Numbered from the stretch's first letter, positions 19,040-29,334 are shown. The stretch: 64,000 nucleotides of DNA from an uncultured Pelagibacteraceae bacterium (GCA_902558815.1 CACEFF010000001.1:124001-188000), one strand, 5' to 3'. Notes: a model not told the origin generated them from the sequence alone. Program-made: numbers and translations.

Positions 19040-20601
19040 TATTTAATTTTATTTAATATAAGATCTTTGGTTTCTTTAACACCAAAAAAACTTATAAAAA
19101 AACCCATTCGAGGACCATTTTCATCACCAAATACAACTTCATAAATCAATTTAAACCAATCCCTAAGATTCTCTGAATAACCATTTTCTTTCCCAGTAGA
19201 ATAAATCAAAGTTTGTATATCTTCGGGGGTCATTCCGTCATTACATTTGTCTAAAGTTTTTACTAAAGCTTCTAATGCTAATTTCTCATCTTTATTGGGT
19301 CTTTTATATTTTTTTTGTAACTTAATAACATCGTTAAAATACTTAATTGCATATCCAACTAAATTATCAAATATGGGATACTCTTTTTCTGAAATATTTG
19401 TTTTATATTTTTTAACAAATTTCCAGAGGAGTTCCTTATTATCTGCATTACTTGTCTCTACAAGATTAAGTAACATAGAAAAAGACATAATCATATTTTC
19501 TTTTGGTATTTTGCTATTATGAACATGCCAAACAGGATTCATTAGTAATTGTAATTGATTTTGGGTTTTTGCTTTTTCAATAAAATCTAAATACTCGTCT
19601 ACTGCCTTTGGTACTATTTCTTTATAAAGTTTTTTTGCTCTTTTTGGATTTTGATACATATAAAGAGATAAACTTTCTGGAGAAGCATATTCGAGCCACT
19701 GGTCAATTGTGATACCGTTACCTTTAGATTTTGAAATTTTTTCACCTTTGTCATCTAAAAATAATTCATAAGCAAAACCAGAAGGATTTGGCTTTCCTAT
19801 CAATTTGATAATTTTTGAGGATAATATTGCACTTTCGATAAGATCTTTTCCGTACATTTCAAAATCAATATCCAGTGCATACCATCTCATTGCCCAATCG
19901 ACTTTCCATTGTAATTTACAGTTTCCATCTAAAATACTCTTTTCCAATTCGGTACCACCATTATCAAAAATAATTTTTGAACTTTTTTTATCTATTTCTT
20001 TAATAGGAATTTCCAAAACCTGTCCAGTTCTAGGACATATAGGTAAGAATGGACTATAGGTTTTTTGTCTCTCTTTACCTAAAGTTGGCAATATTATATT
20101 CATTATACCGTCATAGTTTTCTAAAATAATTTGGAGTGATGAATTAAAAAAACCTGATTTATAAAGATATGTTGAACTTTTAAAACTATATTTAAAATTA
20201 AAACTATCTAAAAAAGTTTTAAGCATCTCATTGTTGTGTTCACCAAAACTTTTAAATTTACCAAAAGGATCTGGAACTTTGGTAAGTGGCTTATGTAAAT
20301 TTTTTTCTAATAATTCTTTTTGTGGAATATTTTCAGGAACTTTTCTTAATCCATCCATGTCATCTGAAAAAGTGATAATTTCAGTAGGCAAATCTGATAA
20401 TTGCCTTAAAGCATTAACTATCATCGAAGTTCTGGCTACTTCTCCAAAGGTCCCTATATGAGGTAGACCACTTGGACCATATCCAGTTTGAAGTGTTATT
20501 TTTCCTTTTTTTTCAAGTAACGATTTTCTTTCTCTAAGCATCTTTTTTGCTTCTACAAAAGGCCATGCACTTGTTTTGTCTAAATTTTCTTTTTTAATCA
20601 T
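19039..20601 (-). CDS. lysS: Lysyl-tRNA synthetase, class I
   Basis: TGYGPSGLPHIGTFGEVART HIGH-like motif, KISKSKGNG KMSKS motif. Confidence 0.95.
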   Translation of the reverse strand: MIKKENLDKTSAWPFVEAKKMLRERKSLLEKKGKITLQTGYGPSGLPHIGTFGEVARTSMIVNALRQLSDLPTEIITFSDDMDGLRKVPENIPQKELLEKNLHKPLTKVPDPFGKFKSFGEHNNEMLKTFLDSFNFKYSFKSSTYLYKSGFFNSSLQIILENYDGIMNIILPTLGKERQKTYSPFLPICPRTGQVLEIPIKEIDKKSSKIIFDNGGTELEKSILDGNCKLQWKVDWAMRWYALDIDFEMYGKDLIESAILSSKIIKLIGKPNPSGFAYELFLDDKGEKISKSKGNGITIDQWLEYASPESLSLYMYQNPKRAKKLYKEIVPKAVDEYLDFIEKAKTQNQLQLLMNPVWHVHNSKIPKENMIMSFSMLLNLVETSNADNKELLWKFVKKYKTNISEKEYPIFDNLVGYAIKYFNDVIKLQKKYKRPNKDEKLALEALVKTLDKCNDGMTPEDIQTLIYSTGKENGYSENLRDWFKLIYEVVFGDENGPRMGFFISFFGVKETKDLILNKIK

Positions 20602-20689
20602 GAATAATTCAAAAAAAATCTTAAATTAACGATTTAACTAATTCTTATAGAGTTGAAATTTATTTACCATAAAATAATGTTCTTTGAAA

Positions 20690-22129
20690 ATGTCTAATTA
20701 TAAAACAGTTTTTTTTACACTCGGAATTCTCCAGATTATTCTAGGAATTTTCATGTTGATACCTGTTCTTGCACAATTTTTTTATAATGAAATTGATTCC
20801 TCCTTTTTTGGAGCTTCAATCGTTACCGTTATTTTTGGAATATTATTTTTTTTATCAAATTTAGATCACGATAAAAAATTAAACTTACAACAAGCCTTTT
20901 TGCTCACTGCCCTCTCGTGGCTTAGTATAGCAATTTTTGGTGCTCTGCCATTCGTTTTCTCTAGTGTTGAATTTTCATTCACAAATGCTTTTTTTGAAAG
21001 TATGTCAGGAATTACAACAACTGGTTCCACTATCATCTCAAATTTAGAGGACATACCCAAAGGAATTTTATTATGGAGAGCTATACTTCAATGGCTGGGA
21101 GGAATAGGTATAATAGTTATGGCAATTACGCTGATGCCAATAATGAATGTAGGTGGTATGCAATTATTTAAAGTTTCAAATAATGACTCTTCTGAAAAAA
21201 TTCTTCCTAAGTCCAAAGAGATTGCTCTTAGATTAATCTACATCTATTCAGGTTTAACTGCATTGTGCGCTCTTTCTTATAAAGTCCTTGGAATGAATGT
21301 TTTTGATAGCTTGACACACTCGATGACAACTATAGCGACTGGGGGTTTCTCTAATTATAATGAGTCTATTGGTTTTTTTAACAGTGCATCAATAGAAATT
21401 TCAGCAATGGTTTTTATAATTTTAGGAAGTTTGCCTTTTATTGCTTACATAAAATTTTTAAATGGAAACAAACGAATATTTTTCTCAGATATTCAGATTA
21501 AAACTTTTTTAAAAATCATTTTTTTAAGCATTATCATTCTATCGATGTATTTAGTTATAAATGAAACCGCACAGTTTAATTTAAGATCCATATTTTTTAA
21601 TGTTATCTCTATTTTAACTGGAACAGGTTATGTTAATGCACAATTTGATGATTGGGGTGGTTTTCCAATAATCTTATTTTTGGGACTAATGTTTATTGGT
21701 GGGTGTGCTGGCTCGACAACATGTGGTGTAAAAATATTTAGAGTTCAGATCCTTTACTCATTTGTCATAAATCAAATTAAAAAAATAATATATCCTAAAG
21801 GGATTTTTGTATTGAAATATAATCAAAATCCGGTTGATAATAAATTTATATCATCAATAATCTCTTTTATTTACTTATATCTTGTAATTTTTTTTGTTAT
21901 TTCTGCATTACTCTCTCTGACGGGTTTAGATTTTATCACTTCTATTTCTGGCGCTGCTACATCTATTTCTAATGTAGGTCCAGGATTAGGATCAATTATT
22001 GGACCCAATGGAAATTTTTCTACATTACCTGATATATCTAAATGGATTTTATCACTGGGCATGATTATGGGTAGACTAGAACTGTTCGCAATATTAGTGT
22101 TGTTCTTACCATCCTTTTGGAAAAATTAA
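20690..22129 (+). CDS. trkH: Trk/Ktr potassium uptake protein TrkH
   Basis: SGITTTGSTIISNLEDIPKGILLWRAILQWLGGIGIIVMAITLMP, GGCAGSTTCGVKIFR. Confidence 0.93.
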   Translation: MSNYKTVFFTLGILQIILGIFMLIPVLAQFFYNEIDSSFFGASIVTVIFGILFFLSNLDHDKKLNLQQAFLLTALSWLSIAIFGALPFVFSSVEFSFTNAFFESMSGITTTGSTIISNLEDIPKGILLWRAILQWLGGIGIIVMAITLMPIMNVGGMQLFKVSNNDSSEKILPKSKEIALRLIYIYSGLTALCALSYKVLGMNVFDSLTHSMTTIATGGFSNYNESIGFFNSASIEISAMVFIILGSLPFIAYIKFLNGNKRIFFSDIQIKTFLKIIFLSIIILSMYLVINETAQFNLRSIFFNVISILTGTGYVNAQFDDWGGFPIILFLGLMFIGGCAGSTTCGVKIFRVQILYSFVINQIKKIIYPKGIFVLKYNQNPVDNKFISSIISFIYLYLVIFFVISALLSLTGLDFITSISGAATSISNVGPGLGSIIGPNGNFSTLPDISKWILSLGMIMGRLELFAILVLFLPSFWKN

Positions 22130-22131
22130 AT

Positions 22132-23508
22132 ATGATAGAAATAAAAAAACAATCTCTCTCAGAAACCTTCTCAATTTATTTTGATAAAAGAATGTTAAAA
22201 ATATTATTATTAGGAGCAATTTCTGGATTTCCTTGGGTTTTAATTGGAAGTAGTCTTAGCTTGTGGTTAAAGGAAGATGGGCTCAGTAGATCCACCGTAG
22301 GCTGGGCTGGACTTATATTTGCTGTTTATGCTTTTAATTATTTATGGGCACCTTTAGTTGATAGAATCCAAATACCCTTTTTGACAAAAAAAATTGGACA
22401 TAGAAGAGGTTGGATTGTATTAATGCAATCATTAATTTTATTATCTCTTTTTTTATGGAGCATAATTAATCCAACAGAAAATTTGGCATTAGTTATCACT
22501 GTAGGACTTTTAATTGCAGTAGCATCGGCAACACAAGACATAACAGTTGACGCATTAAGAATAGAGCAAATCGGAGAAAACGAAGGTAGAGCAATGGCTG
22601 CGGGGGCAGCAATGGCTGTGGTTGGGTGGTGGAGTGGATATAAACTTGGAGGTGTATTATCACTATTTTCTGCTGAATTTTTAGAAAATGCAGGTTTTGA
22701 AAATTACTGGCAATTGACTTTTTTAGTTTTAGGAATTCTAATAATTTTAATGAACATTGGACTGTTGTTTGTTAATGAAACAAGCCATGAAGACAGGCAA
22801 AAAAAACAGCTAGAAAATGATAAACTCATCTCAAGTAAATTTATAAAACAAAACATCTTTACTTATTCATTATCTTGGGTTGCAGGTACTATTAGTGGAC
22901 CTATTTCAAGTTTTTTTAAAAAAAATGGTTTTAAAATTGCTATTGGAATATTAAGTTTCGTATTTTTATTTAAAGTTGGTGAAGCTTTTCTGGGTAGGAT
23001 GTCTATCATCTTTTATAAAGAAATAGGTTTTAGTAAATCAGACATTGCAATCTACTCCAAAACATTAGGTTGGATAACAACTGTAATTTTTACTCTTTTG
23101 GGAGGACTTTTTGTTATTAGATCGGGTGTTTTAAAAGCCATGTTTCTGGCTGGAATTATTATGGCAAGTACAAACCTTTTGTTTAGCCTATTAGCTTGGA
23201 GTGATAAATCTGAGTTACTATTTGCTGTTGCAGTAATTTTTGACGATATTGCAGCAGCATTTGCAACAGTTGCATTTGTAGCTTTTATTTCGTTATTGGT
23301 TGATAGAGCCTATACAGCGACCCAATATGCTCTTTTAGCTTCAATAGGAACTGCAGGAAGAACAACATTGGCATCTTCATCAGGCGCACTAGTAGATTGG
23401 CTAAATGGTGATTGGGGTACTTTTTTTATATTAACTGCGCTAATGGTTATACCTTCATTAATTATATTATGGATTATGAGAAATAAATTGAAACTTTATG
23501 AAAAATAG
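22132..23508 (+). CDS. MFS permease, AmpG-like (PAT/muropeptide-type)
   Basis: GAISGFPWVLIGSSLSLWLKEDGLSRSTVGWAGL, TQDITVDALRIE, YTATQYALLASIGTAGRTTLASSSGALVD. Confidence 0.8.
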   Translation: MIEIKKQSLSETFSIYFDKRMLKILLLGAISGFPWVLIGSSLSLWLKEDGLSRSTVGWAGLIFAVYAFNYLWAPLVDRIQIPFLTKKIGHRRGWIVLMQSLILLSLFLWSIINPTENLALVITVGLLIAVASATQDITVDALRIEQIGENEGRAMAAGAAMAVVGWWSGYKLGGVLSLFSAEFLENAGFENYWQLTFLVLGILIILMNIGLLFVNETSHEDRQKKQLENDKLISSKFIKQNIFTYSLSWVAGTISGPISSFFKKNGFKIAIGILSFVFLFKVGEAFLGRMSIIFYKEIGFSKSDIAIYSKTLGWITTVIFTLLGGLFVIRSGVLKAMFLAGIIMASTNLLFSLLAWSDKSELLFAVAVIFDDIAAAFATVAFVAFISLLVDRAYTATQYALLASIGTAGRTTLASSSGALVDWLNGDWGTFFILTALMVIPSLIILWIMRNKLKLYEK

Positions 23509-24250
23509 ATTTCTCAATATCGCAGTAACAAATATATATTTAAAGCCCTCTTTAAAATCAGAAGTTACATCTCAGATTTTATATGGAGAAAAATTTAAAA
23601 TTTTATCAAAAAAAAGAAATTGGTTTAAAATTAAAACTAGTTTTGATAATTATACAGGCTTTATAAAAAAAAACAAATTTTATGAAAATTTTAAACCTTC
23701 TTTGAAAATTTCTAAATTAAAATCAAAAATATTTAGAAAGAAAAATAATAGATATATCCCAACAGATAAATTTCTTTATTTTGGAACAGGAATTGCAGCT
23801 CTTAGTAAAGATAGAAATTATATTGAATATAAAAAGAATAAGTGGATAAAAAAAAGGGGGCTAAAAAAAATTAATCATATTGAGAAAAATTTTTTAAAAG
23901 TAATTAAATCATTTTTAGGTTGTAAATACATGTGGGGTGGTAAAACTTCTAATGGTATTGACTGCTCAGCTTTAATTCAAATATACTTTTATTATAACAG
24001 GATTTTTTTTCCAAGAGATACAAAAGATCAAATTAAATTTTGTAAAAAAAAGATAAGTAAAAAAATAAATAAAGGTGACATTATTTTTTGGAAAGGTCAC
24101 GTGGGTATGAGTATAAATCAATTAAATTTTATTCATGCTTATGGTCCAAGAAAAAAAGTCTTAATTATGCCGACAAATCATACAATAAAGTTAATTTCCA
24201 AAACTGCGAATTTGAATGTAAGAAAGATAACAAATATAAAAAATTATTAG
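23498..24250 (+). CDS. NlpC/P60 family cell wall hydrolase with N-terminal SH3-like region
   Basis: CKYMWGGKTSNGIDCSALIQIYF, GDIIFWKGHVGMS, FIHAYG. Confidence 0.85.
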   Translation: MKNRFLNIAVTNIYLKPSLKSEVTSQILYGEKFKILSKKRNWFKIKTSFDNYTGFIKKNKFYENFKPSLKISKLKSKIFRKKNNRYIPTDKFLYFGTGIAALSKDRNYIEYKKNKWIKKRGLKKINHIEKNFLKVIKSFLGCKYMWGGKTSNGIDCSALIQIYFYYNRIFFPRDTKDQIKFCKKKISKKINKGDIIFWKGHVGMSINQLNFIHAYGPRKKVLIMPTNHTIKLISKTANLNVRKITNIKNY

Positions 24251-25143
24251 TCTCTACCAAAATTAGGTAGATTGATATCTTGTTTTAATTTAATTATCTG
24301 AGATCTAACTTTTTTTGTTTGAATTAATTTTTTAATAATCAATTTATTATTTTTGGAATTAATATCTTTTTTAAATTCATTTAAATTTTTAATAAATAAG
24401 TTTATAGCCTTTGAAACATTAGTTTTATTATCAAAAAATATATCTCTCCACATTACCTCATTTGAAGCTGCTATCCTTGAAAAATCTCTTAGACCGCCAG
24501 CACTAAATTTTATTAAGTTATGTTTTTGCTTTTTCTCAAAAGTTTGAGCTGTTTTTATTAAATTATAAGCTATTAGGTGAGGTAAGTGACTTGTAATTGA
24601 AAAAATTTTATCATGTTTTTCTGGGCTCATCAAAACTGTTTTGGATCCCATTTTTTTCCAGAAAGTATCTACTAACTTTAAATGCCTAAAGTTAGTTTTT
24701 TTATCTTTTATCAAAACGCACCATTTGCCTTCAAACAAATCTTGTTTTCCATGTTCTGGTCCACTCACTTCAGAACCAGCTATTGGGTGGCTTGAGACCC
24801 AAGATATATTTTTTTTTAAATTTTTATTAATTATTTTTAATGAATTTGATTTAGATGAACCAACGTCTGTAATAATATGATTTTTAGTTAAAGATTTATT
24901 TAATTTTAAAATAATCTTTTTATATTCACTCATTGGTGTGCAAAAAATAATCATATTTATCTCTGACATTACATCTTCAGGTTTTTGTATAATTATACCT
25001 GGTAATTTTAATTTTTTTATTTTTGATAAATTTTTTTTGGATTTTTCAAAAATAAAAATTTTTTTTGCTAATTTTTTTTTTTTTATTCTCCTCAATAAGG
25101 AAGAGCCTAATAATCCACAGCCTATAATTAATATGTTTTTCAT
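24247..25143 (-). CDS. tyrA: Prephenate/arogenate dehydrogenase
   Basis: ILIIGCGLLGSSLLRRI, FCTPMSEYKKI, SHPIAGSEVSGPEHGKQDLFEG. Confidence 0.92.
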   Translation of the reverse strand: MKNILIIGCGLLGSSLLRRIKKKKLAKKIFIFEKSKKNLSKIKKLKLPGIIIQKPEDVMSEINMIIFCTPMSEYKKIILKLNKSLTKNHIITDVGSSKSNSLKIINKNLKKNISWVSSHPIAGSEVSGPEHGKQDLFEGKWCVLIKDKKTNFRHLKLVDTFWKKMGSKTVLMSPEKHDKIFSITSHLPHLIAYNLIKTAQTFEKKQKHNLIKFSAGGLRDFSRIAASNEVMWRDIFFDNKTNVSKAINLFIKNLNEFKKDINSKNNKLIIKKLIQTKKVRSQIIKLKQDINLPNFGRD

Positions 25144-26225
25144 TTGCTAAATATTTTTTTTACACTTCTCATAAATTTAAGGTTATCATTTCTTGAACCA
25201 ATTGTTAGTCTCAACCTATTTTTGATTTTATAACCATATTCTGTTGATCTTAAAATAATTCCTTTTGATTTTAGCTTTTCATAGAAGTTTTTAGCTGTGA
25301 ATTTACAACTTGAGAAGTCTAATAGTAAAAAATTTGCACTAATTTCATTCGAGTAAATATTATAATGATTTAAAAATTTTTTTATTTTTGAAGCGTATAA
25401 CAAATTATGTTTTACAGACTTAGATATAAATTTTGTATCTTTAAGAGACTCCACTGCAGCAAGTTGAGCAACCTCATTAACATTAAACGGAGGTTTTATT
25501 AAGTTTAAAGCATCAACAATTTTTCTAGACCCATACCCCCAACCTATTCGTAAAGAAGCTAACCCATATATTTTTGAGAATGTTCTTAAAATGAAAACAT
25601 TTTTTTTATTTCTAAATAAATCTAGACCAGATTTATAATCTCGATTTTTCATATATTCAAAATAAGCATCGTCTACAACAAGTAATATATTTTTTCTCAA
25701 TTTATTTCTTAGTTGCATAAGTTCAAATTTATTCAGATATGTGCCTGTTGGATTATTTGGGTTTGCTATAAAAACTATTTTAGTTTTTCTTGTTACTTTT
25801 TTTAAAATCTCAGAAATTGATATTTTAAAATTTTTTTCTTTAGAAAAAACTACCTTTGCTCCTACTATCTTTGAATAAATTCTATACATCAAAAAACTAT
25901 ATTGAGGGACTATGACTTCATCGTTTTGTTTAAGAAAAAGCTGACATAACATCTGAATTATCTCATCAGAGCCAGCTCCACAGATAATTTTATCTATATC
26001 ACATTTAAATTTTTTGGATATTTGATCTCTTAACTTTTTTGACGTTCCATCTGGGTATCTAGAAAAGTTTGTATTTTTTTTTAAAATTACTTTTTTTGCT
26101 TTGAAACTAACACCTAAAGCAGACTCGTTAGCAGAAAGCTTAATGACCTTTTTTAATTTTTTTATAGTAGATTTACCCGGTTCATAGGCCTCTATGTTGA
26201 TTTTTTTGAATGATAGATTTGTCAT
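25140..26225 (-). CDS. hisC: Histidinol-phosphate aminotransferase
   Basis: KLSANESALG, FIANPNNPTGTY, RTFSKIYGLASLRIGWGY. Confidence 0.93.
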   Translation of the reverse strand: MTNLSFKKINIEAYEPGKSTIKKLKKVIKLSANESALGVSFKAKKVILKKNTNFSRYPDGTSKKLRDQISKKFKCDIDKIICGAGSDEIIQMLCQLFLKQNDEVIVPQYSFLMYRIYSKIVGAKVVFSKEKNFKISISEILKKVTRKTKIVFIANPNNPTGTYLNKFELMQLRNKLRKNILLVVDDAYFEYMKNRDYKSGLDLFRNKKNVFILRTFSKIYGLASLRIGWGYGSRKIVDALNLIKPPFNVNEVAQLAAVESLKDTKFISKSVKHNLLYASKIKKFLNHYNIYSNEISANFLLLDFSSCKFTAKNFYEKLKSKGIILRSTEYGYKIKNRLRLTIGSRNDNLKFMRSVKKIFSK

Positions 26226-26301
26226 TTTTTTTTAAATTTAAGCTCTTTATAAATAAAATAACAATTTTTTATATAGTATTAGTAAATTTATTTAAAAAAA
26301 A

Positions 26302-26330
26302 TTGACATACTAAATAACTTCTAGTACAAA
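26302..26330 (+). promoter_or_regulatory. Sigma70-type promoter TTGACA-N17-TACAAA upstream of SAM-II/metX
   Basis: -35 26302-26307, -10 26325-26330; predicted start about 26336-26338. Confidence 0.75.
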
Positions 26331-26334
26331 ATTT

Positions 26335-26385
26335 ATGCGCTGATTTAACTGAATTGCGAGCGCTTTAAAAAAACCGCTAAAAAAG
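26335..26385 (+). ncRNA. SAM-II riboswitch
   Basis: atGCGCTGATTTAACTGAATTGCGAGCGCtttaaaaaaaccGCTAAAAAAG closely matches the known SAM-II metX aptamer (GCGCUGAUUUAACC...UUGC.AGCGC...GCUAAAAAG). P1 GCGCT/AGCGC at 26337-26341/26359-26363. Confidence 0.93.
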
Positions 26386-26421
26386 TTTTTTTTTCTCACA
26401 ATTCAACATTTGGCAATTATT

Positions 26422-27537
26422 ATGAATGTTAAAGAGAATATAAAAACGCTTATTGTAGATAAACCATTAAAGCTTGATTGCGGTCAAACTATTAATGAGT
26501 TTCCATTAGCATATGAAACCTATGGGTCACTTAATAAAGATAAAAGTAATGCTATTTTAGTTTTTCATGCGTTAACAGGTGATCAATTTGTTACGGGTAA
26601 AAATCCTATTACAAATAAGGATGGTTGGTGGTCTTATGCTGTTGGTCCAAATAAATCAATTGATACAAATAAATACTTCATAATTTGTGCTAATGTAATT
26701 GGAGGATGTATGGGCTCTTTTGGTCCTAGTCATAAAAATCCTAAAACAAATAAATCATATGGCACAGATTTTCCCGTTATTACAATCAATGATATAGTTA
26801 ATGCTCAAGTTAATTTGCTAGATCATTTTGGAATTAAAAAACTTTTTTCTGTTGTTGGAGGTTCAATGGGTGGAATGCAAGTATTGCAGTTTGTAAGTAA
26901 TTTTCCTGATAAAACAAAAACTGCTGTGCCAATAGCTTGTACAGCAAGTCATTCAGCACAAAATATTGCTTTTAATGAACTTGGTAGACAGGCAATCACT
27001 GCAGATCATAATTGGTCTAAAGGAGAATATTCCTCAAATAATACCATTCCTGATAAAGGTTTGGCTGTAGCAAGAATGGCTGCACATATAACTTACTTAT
27101 CTAAAAAAGGTCTTCAAGAAAAATTTGGAAGAAAACTTCAAGAAAGAGATGATCTTAAATTTGGCTTTGATGCCGATTTTCAAATAGAAAGTTATTTGAG
27201 ATATCAAGGTTCAGTTTTTGTAGATAGATTTGATGCTAATAGTTATCTTTATATCACTCGTGCAATGGATTATTTTGATTTAGCAAAACAATTTAAAGGT
27301 AATTTATCTAATGCTTTTATAAAAACTAATGCAAAATTTTTTGTAATATCTTTTACATCTGATTGGCTTTATCCAACACAAGAAAATAAAGATATAGTAA
27401 TTGCATTGAATGCTATTGGAGCAAATGTTGGCTTCGTTGAAATAGAATCTGATAAAGGTCATGATTCATTTTTATTGGATGTGCCAGATTTTTTAAGTGC
27501 TCTTAAAAATTTTTTAGACCAATCTTATAAAGAATAG
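26422..27537 (+). CDS. metX: Homoserine O-acetyltransferase
   Basis: [44 protein letters not shown] at 26422 preferred over TTG at 26410. Confidence 0.95.
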   Translation: MNVKENIKTLIVDKPLKLDCGQTINEFPLAYETYGSLNKDKSNAILVFHALTGDQFVTGKNPITNKDGWWSYAVGPNKSIDTNKYFIICANVIGGCMGSFGPSHKNPKTNKSYGTDFPVITINDIVNAQVNLLDHFGIKKLFSVVGGSMGGMQVLQFVSNFPDKTKTAVPIACTASHSAQNIAFNELGRQAITADHNWSKGEYSSNNTIPDKGLAVARMAAHITYLSKKGLQEKFGRKLQERDDLKFGFDADFQIESYLRYQGSVFVDRFDANSYLYITRAMDYFDLAKQFKGNLSNAFIKTNAKFFVISFTSDWLYPTQENKDIVIALNAIGANVGFVEIESDKGHDSFLLDVPDFLSALKNFLDQSYKE

Positions 27538-27540
27538 ATT

Positions 27541-28137
27541 ATGAAATTAGAGTTTAAAATTATTGCAGACTTATTAGAAGAAAATACTAGAATCTTAGAT
27601 GTTGGATGTGATGATGGAACTTTAATGGAGTTTCTCAAAAAAAATAAAAATGTGGATATAAGAGGTATTGAAATTTCAAAAAAGAAAGTTCAAGTTTGTA
27701 TTTCAAAAGGATTAACTGTACTTGAAGGTAATGCTGAATTTGACTTAAAACAATTTCCAGAAAATTCTTTTGATTATGTTATATTAGGACAAACCTTACA
27801 GGCTTTTGTAAATCCAGAAATAGTTATTAAAGAACTTTTGAGGGTTGGAAAAAAAGCAATTGTAACTATTCCTAATTTTGGTCATTGGAAAGTTAGACTT
27901 AATCTATTGACACAAGGAACTATGCCTGTCACTAAAACATTACCAAATGATTGGTATAACACACCCAATATTCACATGTGTACGATAAAAGATTTTGTAA
28001 GATTTTCTAAAACTATTAATTTTAAAATTTATAAATCTCTTGCACTAATAAATAAAAACGTTTCAAATATAAACAATTCTAACTTACTTTTTAAAAATTT
28101 ATTTGCAGAGCTAGGTATTTTCTTGATAGAAAAATAA
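27541..28137 (+). CDS. metW: Methionine biosynthesis protein MetW
   Basis: ILDVGCDDGTLMEFL, DYVILGQTLQA, PNFGHWKVRL, MPVTKTLPNDWYNTPNIHMCTIKDF; next to metX. Confidence 0.95.
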   Translation: MKLEFKIIADLLEENTRILDVGCDDGTLMEFLKKNKNVDIRGIEISKKKVQVCISKGLTVLEGNAEFDLKQFPENSFDYVILGQTLQAFVNPEIVIKELLRVGKKAIVTIPNFGHWKVRLNLLTQGTMPVTKTLPNDWYNTPNIHMCTIKDFVRFSKTINFKIYKSLALINKNVSNINNSNLLFKNLFAELGIFLIEK

Positions 28138-28138
28138 T

Positions 28139-28858
28139 ATGAGGGTTGAAATAATCAAATGTCTGCAAGATAATTACAGTTATATTGTCGTTGATGAAGA
28201 AAATCACATAGCATGTGTTGTCGATCCAAGTGAAGCACAACCAATTATTAATTTTGTTGAGGAAAAAAATATACATTTAAAGTACATTTTAAATACTCAT
28301 CACCATTATGATCATGTTGGTGGAAATCTAGAGCTCAAAAAAAAATATAACTCTAAAATTGTTGGATTTAAAGAAGATAGAAATCGCATTCCAGGGATTA
28401 ACGAATTTGTAGAAAATAATCAGATTTGGAAAAAAGATAATTTTGAGGCAAAAATTTTTCATGTTCCAGGTCATACTTCAGGACATATTGCTTTTTATTT
28501 TTATAAAGAAAAAAAAATTTTCACAGGTGATACACTTTTCTCTTTAGGTTGTGGTAGAGTTTTTGAGGGAACATACGAAGAAATGTTTAATTCTTTAAAT
28601 AAAATAAAGAATCTTTCAAGTGATACAGAAATTTACTGTGGACATGAGTATACTTTACAAAATTCAAAATTTTGTATTTATCATGACTCAGAAAATTTAA
28701 ATCTAAAAAAAAAAATCATTGAAGTTGAAGAGAAATTAAGAAAAGGTTTGCCAACTATTCCATGTATTTTAAAAGATGAAATTAACTGTAATATATTCCT
28801 AAAAGCAAAAGATTTAGAAAGCTTTTCAAAATTAAGAGATTTAAAGGATAATTTTTAA
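28139..28858 (+). CDS. gloB: Hydroxyacylglutathione hydrolase (glyoxalase II)
   Basis: LNTHHHYDHVGGN, GHTSGHIAFY, FTGDTLFSLGCGRVFEGT, CGHEYTLQN. Confidence 0.95.
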   Translation: MRVEIIKCLQDNYSYIVVDEENHIACVVDPSEAQPIINFVEEKNIHLKYILNTHHHYDHVGGNLELKKKYNSKIVGFKEDRNRIPGINEFVENNQIWKKDNFEAKIFHVPGHTSGHIAFYFYKEKKIFTGDTLFSLGCGRVFEGTYEEMFNSLNKIKNLSSDTEIYCGHEYTLQNSKFCIYHDSENLNLKKKIIEVEEKLRKGLPTIPCILKDEINCNIFLKAKDLESFSKLRDLKDNF

Positions 28859-28868
28859 TTTATAGAGC

Positions 28869-28896
28869 TTGACTAAAATATCGCTGAGACTATATT
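28869..28896 (+). promoter_or_regulatory. Sigma70-type promoter TTGACT-N16-TATATT upstream of rplU
   Basis: -35 28869-28874, -10 28891-28896; ATG at 28923. Confidence 0.6.
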
Positions 28897-28922
28897 GCGT
28901 TTACAAATTTTTACGTTATTTT

Positions 28923-29321
28923 ATGTCATACGCAGTGATACAAACAGGTGGTAAACAGTACAAAGTAAAATCTGGAGAGATTCTTAAAATTGAAAAATTA
29001 CCAGATTCTAAAGCTGATACAAAAATAGAATTTAATGAAATTTTGGCTTATGGCGATAGTAAAATAATTGAGGTTGGATCTCCGATTGTTCAAGGTGCAA
29101 AAGTGGAAGCTAATTTGATTAAAAATAGTAAAAATAGAACTGTTTTAATTTTTAAGAAAAGAAGAAGACAAAACTCAAGAAGAAAAAATGGACATAGGCA
29201 GGAGTATTCTATGATAAGAATCAATAAGATTTTTTCAAAAGATGGAAAAGTATTATCTGAGGCAGAAAAAATTTCTAAGCCTTCAAAAAAAGAAGAGGCT
29301 AAAAAAGAAAAAAGTAAGTAA
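28923..29321 (+). CDS. rplU: 50S ribosomal protein L21
   Basis: MSYAVIQTGGKQYKVKSGEILKIEKL; ORF-track start at 28869 is probably too early. Confidence 0.95.
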   Translation: MSYAVIQTGGKQYKVKSGEILKIEKLPDSKADTKIEFNEILAYGDSKIIEVGSPIVQGAKVEANLIKNSKNRTVLIFKKRRRQNSRRKNGHRQEYSMIRINKIFSKDGKVLSEAEKISKPSKKEEAKKEKSK

Positions 29322-29334
29322 TTAGGAATAAGTT

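Noticed and set aside
18615-19046. 143-aa plus-strand ORF antisense to pyrD
   Set aside because: Shadow of conserved pyrD; no domain signature.
26386-26422. Tandem SAM-V riboswitch after SAM-II, as known for some Pelagibacter leaders
   Set aside because: Only about 36 nt remain before the metX ATG and no pseudoknot-like or RBS-sequestering pattern was seen.
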